Positions 6,939 to 8,821 of a stretch of 8,821 nucleotides of DNA are shown in pieces. Positions within the stretch are counted from its first letter, which is position 1. Each line of letters begins with the position of its first letter. The notes below the pieces were generated by a model. That model was not told the DNA's origin. It worked only from the letters and a program-made list of their open reading frames with translations, and searched no databases. The stretch is from JBBAGE01 sp041655055. GTDB taxonomy: Bacteria > Pseudomonadota > Alphaproteobacteria > Rhodobacterales > Rhodobacteraceae. The position numbers and the translations under genes were made by a program. The stretch spans positions 1 to 8,821 of the forward strand of contig JBBAGE010000105.1 in assembly GCA_041655055.1 (NCBI GenBank). The letters are read 5' to 3'.

Positions 6939-6967
6939 TTGACGAAGTGTTTCGCTTCCGCGATAGT
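6939..6967 (+). promoter_or_regulatory. Sigma-70 promoter of the ArsR-family gene
   Basis: -35 TTGACG (6939-6944, five of six consensus bases), a 17-base spacer, and -10 GATAGT (6962-6967, four of six). The spacer contains CGAA-GTGT-TTCG (6943-6954) and GAAG-N7-CTTC (6944-6958), overlapping inverted repeats that could be the repressor's own operator. The -10 ends only seven bases before the ATG. Confidence 0.6.
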
Positions 6968-6974
6968 TAGCCTT

Positions 6975-7316
6975 ATGGCTAAGCATGAACCCGATCTATC
7001 GCTGCTGTTTCACGCTTTGGCGGATCCGACCCGGCGGGCGATGCTGACCCATCTGGCCCGGGGGCCGGCGGCGGTCAGTGATCTGGCCCGGCCCACGGGG
7101 CTGCGTCTGCCCACGGTGACGCGCCATCTTGCGGTGCTTGAGGATGCGGGGTTGATCATCACGGCCAAGGACGGGCGTCGGCGCATCTGCACCCTCGTGC
7201 CGGGGGCGGTGGCGCCGGTGCAATCATGGCTCGATACGCAGCGCGCCATCTGGGAAGCGCGGCTTGACCGGCTTGATGATTACGCAATGAAATTGATGAA
7301 GGAGCGCGACGAATGA
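6975..7316 (+). CDS. ArsR-family winged-helix transcriptional repressor
   Basis: A 113-residue DNA-binding repressor. The winged helix covers about 8-75: LFHALADPTRRAMLTHLARG at the N-terminal helices, the recognition helix segment LPTVTRHLAVLEDAGLI (about 45-61) and the wing around AKDGRRR. The family's ELCVCDL metal-binding motif is absent and the protein has only one Cys, so it probably does not sense a soft metal. ArsR members of this type usually sit next to AHSA1/SRPBCC genes, as here. The start at 6975 is preferred to the longer in-frame opening from 6861, because homology begins at MAKHEPD and the longer form would overlap the promoter. No Shine-Dalgarno sequence precedes this ATG. 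It overlaps the next gene by four bases (ATGA) and is divergent from the cytochrome operon. Confidence 0.93.
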   Translation: MAKHEPDLSLLFHALADPTRRAMLTHLARGPAAVSDLARPTGLRLPTVTRHLAVLEDAGLIITAKDGRRRICTLVPGAVAPVQSWLDTQRAIWEARLDRLDDYAMKLMKERDE

Positions 7317-7789
7317 CACCCGAACTCGACCCGAAAACCGACCTGAGCTTTACCCGCACCCTTGCCGTTCCGCGGCAGTTACTGTGGGAATGCTGGACAA
7401 AGCCCGAGCATATCCCGCATTTTTTCGCCCCCGCCCCGCATGAGGTAAGCGCGGTCGAGATCGACTTGCGCCCCGGCGGGCGGTTCTACGCGACCTTTCT
7501 GGTCGAAGGCGAGGCGATGGAGAACAACGGCGTCTATCTCGAAGTGGTGCCGGGCGAAAAGCTGGTATTCACCGACAGCTATACCGAAGGCTGGAAACCC
7601 GCGCCCGAGCCGTTCATGACGGCCATCATCGTGTTTGCCGACACGCCGGATGGCGGCACAAGCTATACGGCGATTGCCCGCCACCGCACGCCCGAGGCGC
7701 GCAAACAGCACGAAGATATGGGCTTTTTCGACGGCTGGGGCACGGTGGCGACACAGCTTGAAGCCTATGCCAAAGGGCTGATGGCGTGA
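7313..7789 (+). CDS. SRPBCC / AHSA1-domain protein
   Basis: A 158-residue START-like (SRPBCC) protein of the AHSA1 subgroup. Visible blocks are FTRTLAVPRQLLWECWTKPE at the N-terminus, DLRPGGRF (51-58), GVYLEVVPGEKLVFTDSY (73-90) and the C-terminal helix DGWGTVATQLEAYAKGL. The fold forms a hydrophobic ligand pocket; in ArsR-AHSA1 pairs its ligand and activity are generally unknown. AAGGAG (7299-7304) lies eight bases before the ATG, inside the end of the ArsR gene, and the start overlaps the ArsR stop, so the two are co-transcribed and translationally coupled. The sequence shows no direct link to the cytochrome operon other than divergence of the ArsR promoter. Confidence 0.92.
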   Translation: MTPELDPKTDLSFTRTLAVPRQLLWECWTKPEHIPHFFAPAPHEVSAVEIDLRPGGRFYATFLVEGEAMENNGVYLEVVPGEKLVFTDSYTEGWKPAPEPFMTAIIVFADTPDGGTSYTAIARHRTPEARKQHEDMGFFDGWGTVATQLEAYAKGLMA

Positions 7790-7825
7790 CCCTTGGCACG
7801 TCACGCAGGCGGCGGGCGGGTTTTG

Positions 7826-8368
7826 TCAGCTTCGCTGGATAGCGGGGCGAAGGTGGGAAAGCGTTTGTCGAATCATTATTCGACCGAATTGCGTTTTCGA
7901 TGAAATGCAGGCGCTGCGGCGTGTCTGCCCCAACGGTTCGCGGCGCGCCGCATATCGCCGCGCCGCGCGCCGACAGGGCCGAAAGATCCGGTTCAGCCCG
8001 CCGGACGCCCGGCTTGTCCCCGACACCACCGGCGCCAAGCAAACGCCGTGCTTCGGCCGCCCGTTCGGGCGATCACCGGGTGCGTCGGTGATTGTAACCG
8101 TAACACCCGGCCCGACGCCTGCGCGATCAAGCGCGGGCGGCGCCGTCAGACCCGACATCGGGATGCATGCCACCCCGGCCATATCCAACCCATCGCGCAC
8201 CGCTGCCGCAGCGCGATCATCAATCACCCCATAGACCGCGCGCGCTGCGCCCGACGGGGTTGAAACTGTCACCGCCGCGACCCGCGCGCCGATGGTCCGG
8301 CGCAAACCTTCGCCGATGGCAACGCCCTGCCAGCTAATTCGCCGAGGATGGGCGCGAGGCCCGGTCAC
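7826..8368 (-). pseudogene. Possible frameshifted coding remnant, family not recognised
   Basis: An open frame starts with GTG at 8368, without a clear ribosome site. The stretch from about 8330 to 8075 looks protein-like, with codon bias similar to the neighbours (for example VIDDRAAAAVRDGLDMAGVA and GPGVTVTITDAP). Beyond 8071 this frame turns into Arg/Pro/Ser-rich sequence, while another minus frame becomes protein-like (ERAAEARRLLGAGGVGDK, then APRTVGADTPQRLHFIENAI). The switch falls on a CGCCCG-TT-CGGGCG hairpin (8058-8071) and would need one extra base. A second switch may exist near 8390. I recognise no family. It could be a decayed gene, a sequencing error in a true gene, or chance; the boundaries are those of the longest open frame. 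Confidence 0.3.
7940..7951. repeat. 12-base perfect palindrome in GC-rich patch
   Basis: GCGGCGCGCCGC equals its own reverse complement. It is followed at 7957-7972 by another CGCCGCGCCGCGCGCC run, so the single strands could fold strongly. It may be a chance product of high GC; no protein is known for it here. Confidence 0.35.
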
Positions 8369-8502
8369 CGCAGGAATATCGCCTTCGCACCCCGAAACGC
8401 ATCACACCCACCGCGTGCATTATCCCTGCCTTGATCCCGGCCCCTTTCCGGCAGGCCATCCCCCCGCCAAATAGGCATCGCCAGCAGGCCCGCCGGGGTC
8501 AG
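8369..8502. other. Gap after the flavoprotein gene
   Basis: No complete reading frame with a convincing start is visible here. One minus frame is open from the flavoprotein stop to about 8370 (starting MPIWRGDGLPERG at about 8475) and could join the remnant below it if a frameshift lies near 8390. Local GC-rich inverted repeats are present, but no terminator with a T-run. Confidence 0.3.
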
Positions 8503-8821
8503 TTATTCCAGCGCCTCCGCCCCCATCGGGCCGCAGCCTGCCAGATCGGACCGGCTACAGGGCGGCAATTGGCGCGCAAGCGTGCGCAGGGCACTGCGCA
8601 AGCCTTCTTCATGCGTGGGGTGATAGAATGGCATGCGCAACAAATCGTGGACCGTCAGTTTCTGCCCGATCGCCAGTGCCAGCAGATGGGCCATATGCTC
8701 GGCCGCTGGAACCACCATTTCCGCCCCGATCAAACGCCCGTCCGCGCGCGCCGCATGAAGCCGGATCAGACCACGATTTTCCTGCATCGTGCGCGCCCGT
8801 GCCTGTTTGTCAAAGCTTACC
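8503..8821 (-). CDS. Dihydrolipoamide dehydrogenase-like flavoprotein, C-terminal part only
   Basis: The last 105 residues of a class I pyridine nucleotide-disulfide oxidoreductase; the start is beyond the right edge. The dimerisation domain is visible: VSFDKQARARTMQENRGLIR, then RLIGAEMVVPAAEHMAHLLA, then LTVHDLLRMPFYHPTHEEGL. HPTHEE contains the His-Glu pair that, in this family, supplies the base from the partner subunit. This C-terminal type (MPFYHP near the end) fits the dihydrolipoyl dehydrogenase/SthA/mercuric reductase group. The tail has two separated Cys (PPCSRSDLAGCG), not the CC of mercuric reductase, so a lipoamide dehydrogenase-like role is more likely; the redox-active CxxxxC motif lies outside the window, so the exact enzyme cannot be assigned. 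Translation is open through base 8820 with the ATG at 8787 being internal. Confidence 0.88.
   Translation of the reverse strand, partial: VSFDKQARARTMQENRGLIRLHAARADGRLIGAEMVVPAAEHMAHLLALAIGQKLTVHDLLRMPFYHPTHEEGLRSALRTLARQLPPCSRSDLAGCGPMGAEALE

Noticed and set aside
6861..6974. Longer start for the ArsR gene
   Set aside because: The added 38 residues have no homology feel and would cover both the ECF-like and the sigma-70 promoter.
7905..8234. Plus-strand open frame of 109 codons
   Set aside because: Pro/Arg/Ser-rich composition typical of an antisense shadow; the minus frame looks more protein-like.

Overview
The window looks like chromosomal DNA of a GC-rich alphaproteobacterium, most likely from the Rhodobacterales. 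The clues are the acetolactate synthase sequence, with its GEAS variant of the cofactor motif, the small EF-hand exported protein, and the strong G/C third-position bias. This placement is from sequence memory, not from a search.

Layout: 1-1645 (+) holds the 3' part of the acetolactate synthase catalytic gene and the complete regulatory-subunit gene (ilvB-ilvN), closed by a clear intrinsic terminator at 1663-1691. After about 300 bases without a gene come a divergent pair: a small exported EF-hand protein (1999-2241, -, with its own terminator at 1932-1958) and an ECF-type sigma factor (2532-3101, +) that has no recognisable anti-sigma partner beside it. Positions 3277-6812 (-) form a tight three-gene operon. 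In transcription order it encodes an exported diheme cytochrome c of the MauG/cytochrome c peroxidase type, an exported DUF4142 four-helix protein, and a fused FAD oxidoreductase/Rieske protein.

Divergent from that operon is an ArsR-family repressor gene (6975-7316, +) overlapping an AHSA1/SRPBCC-domain gene (7313-7789, +). Its promoter places the predicted transcript start almost on the ATG, so the mRNA is probably leaderless. Positions 7790-8502 hold no confident gene; the minus strand there looks like a frameshifted coding remnant. The right edge (8503-8821, -) is the C-terminal end of a dihydrolipoamide dehydrogenase-like flavoprotein.

The most interesting hypothesis is a stress-responsive redox module. 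Upstream of the cytochrome gene, at the right distance for its start, lies a GGAACTT / 16-bp spacer / CGTT element that matches ECF sigma promoters, and an ECF sigma gene sits at the far end of the same operon. Whether this sigma factor reads that promoter, and whether the EF-hand protein or the ArsR protein is involved, is inference.
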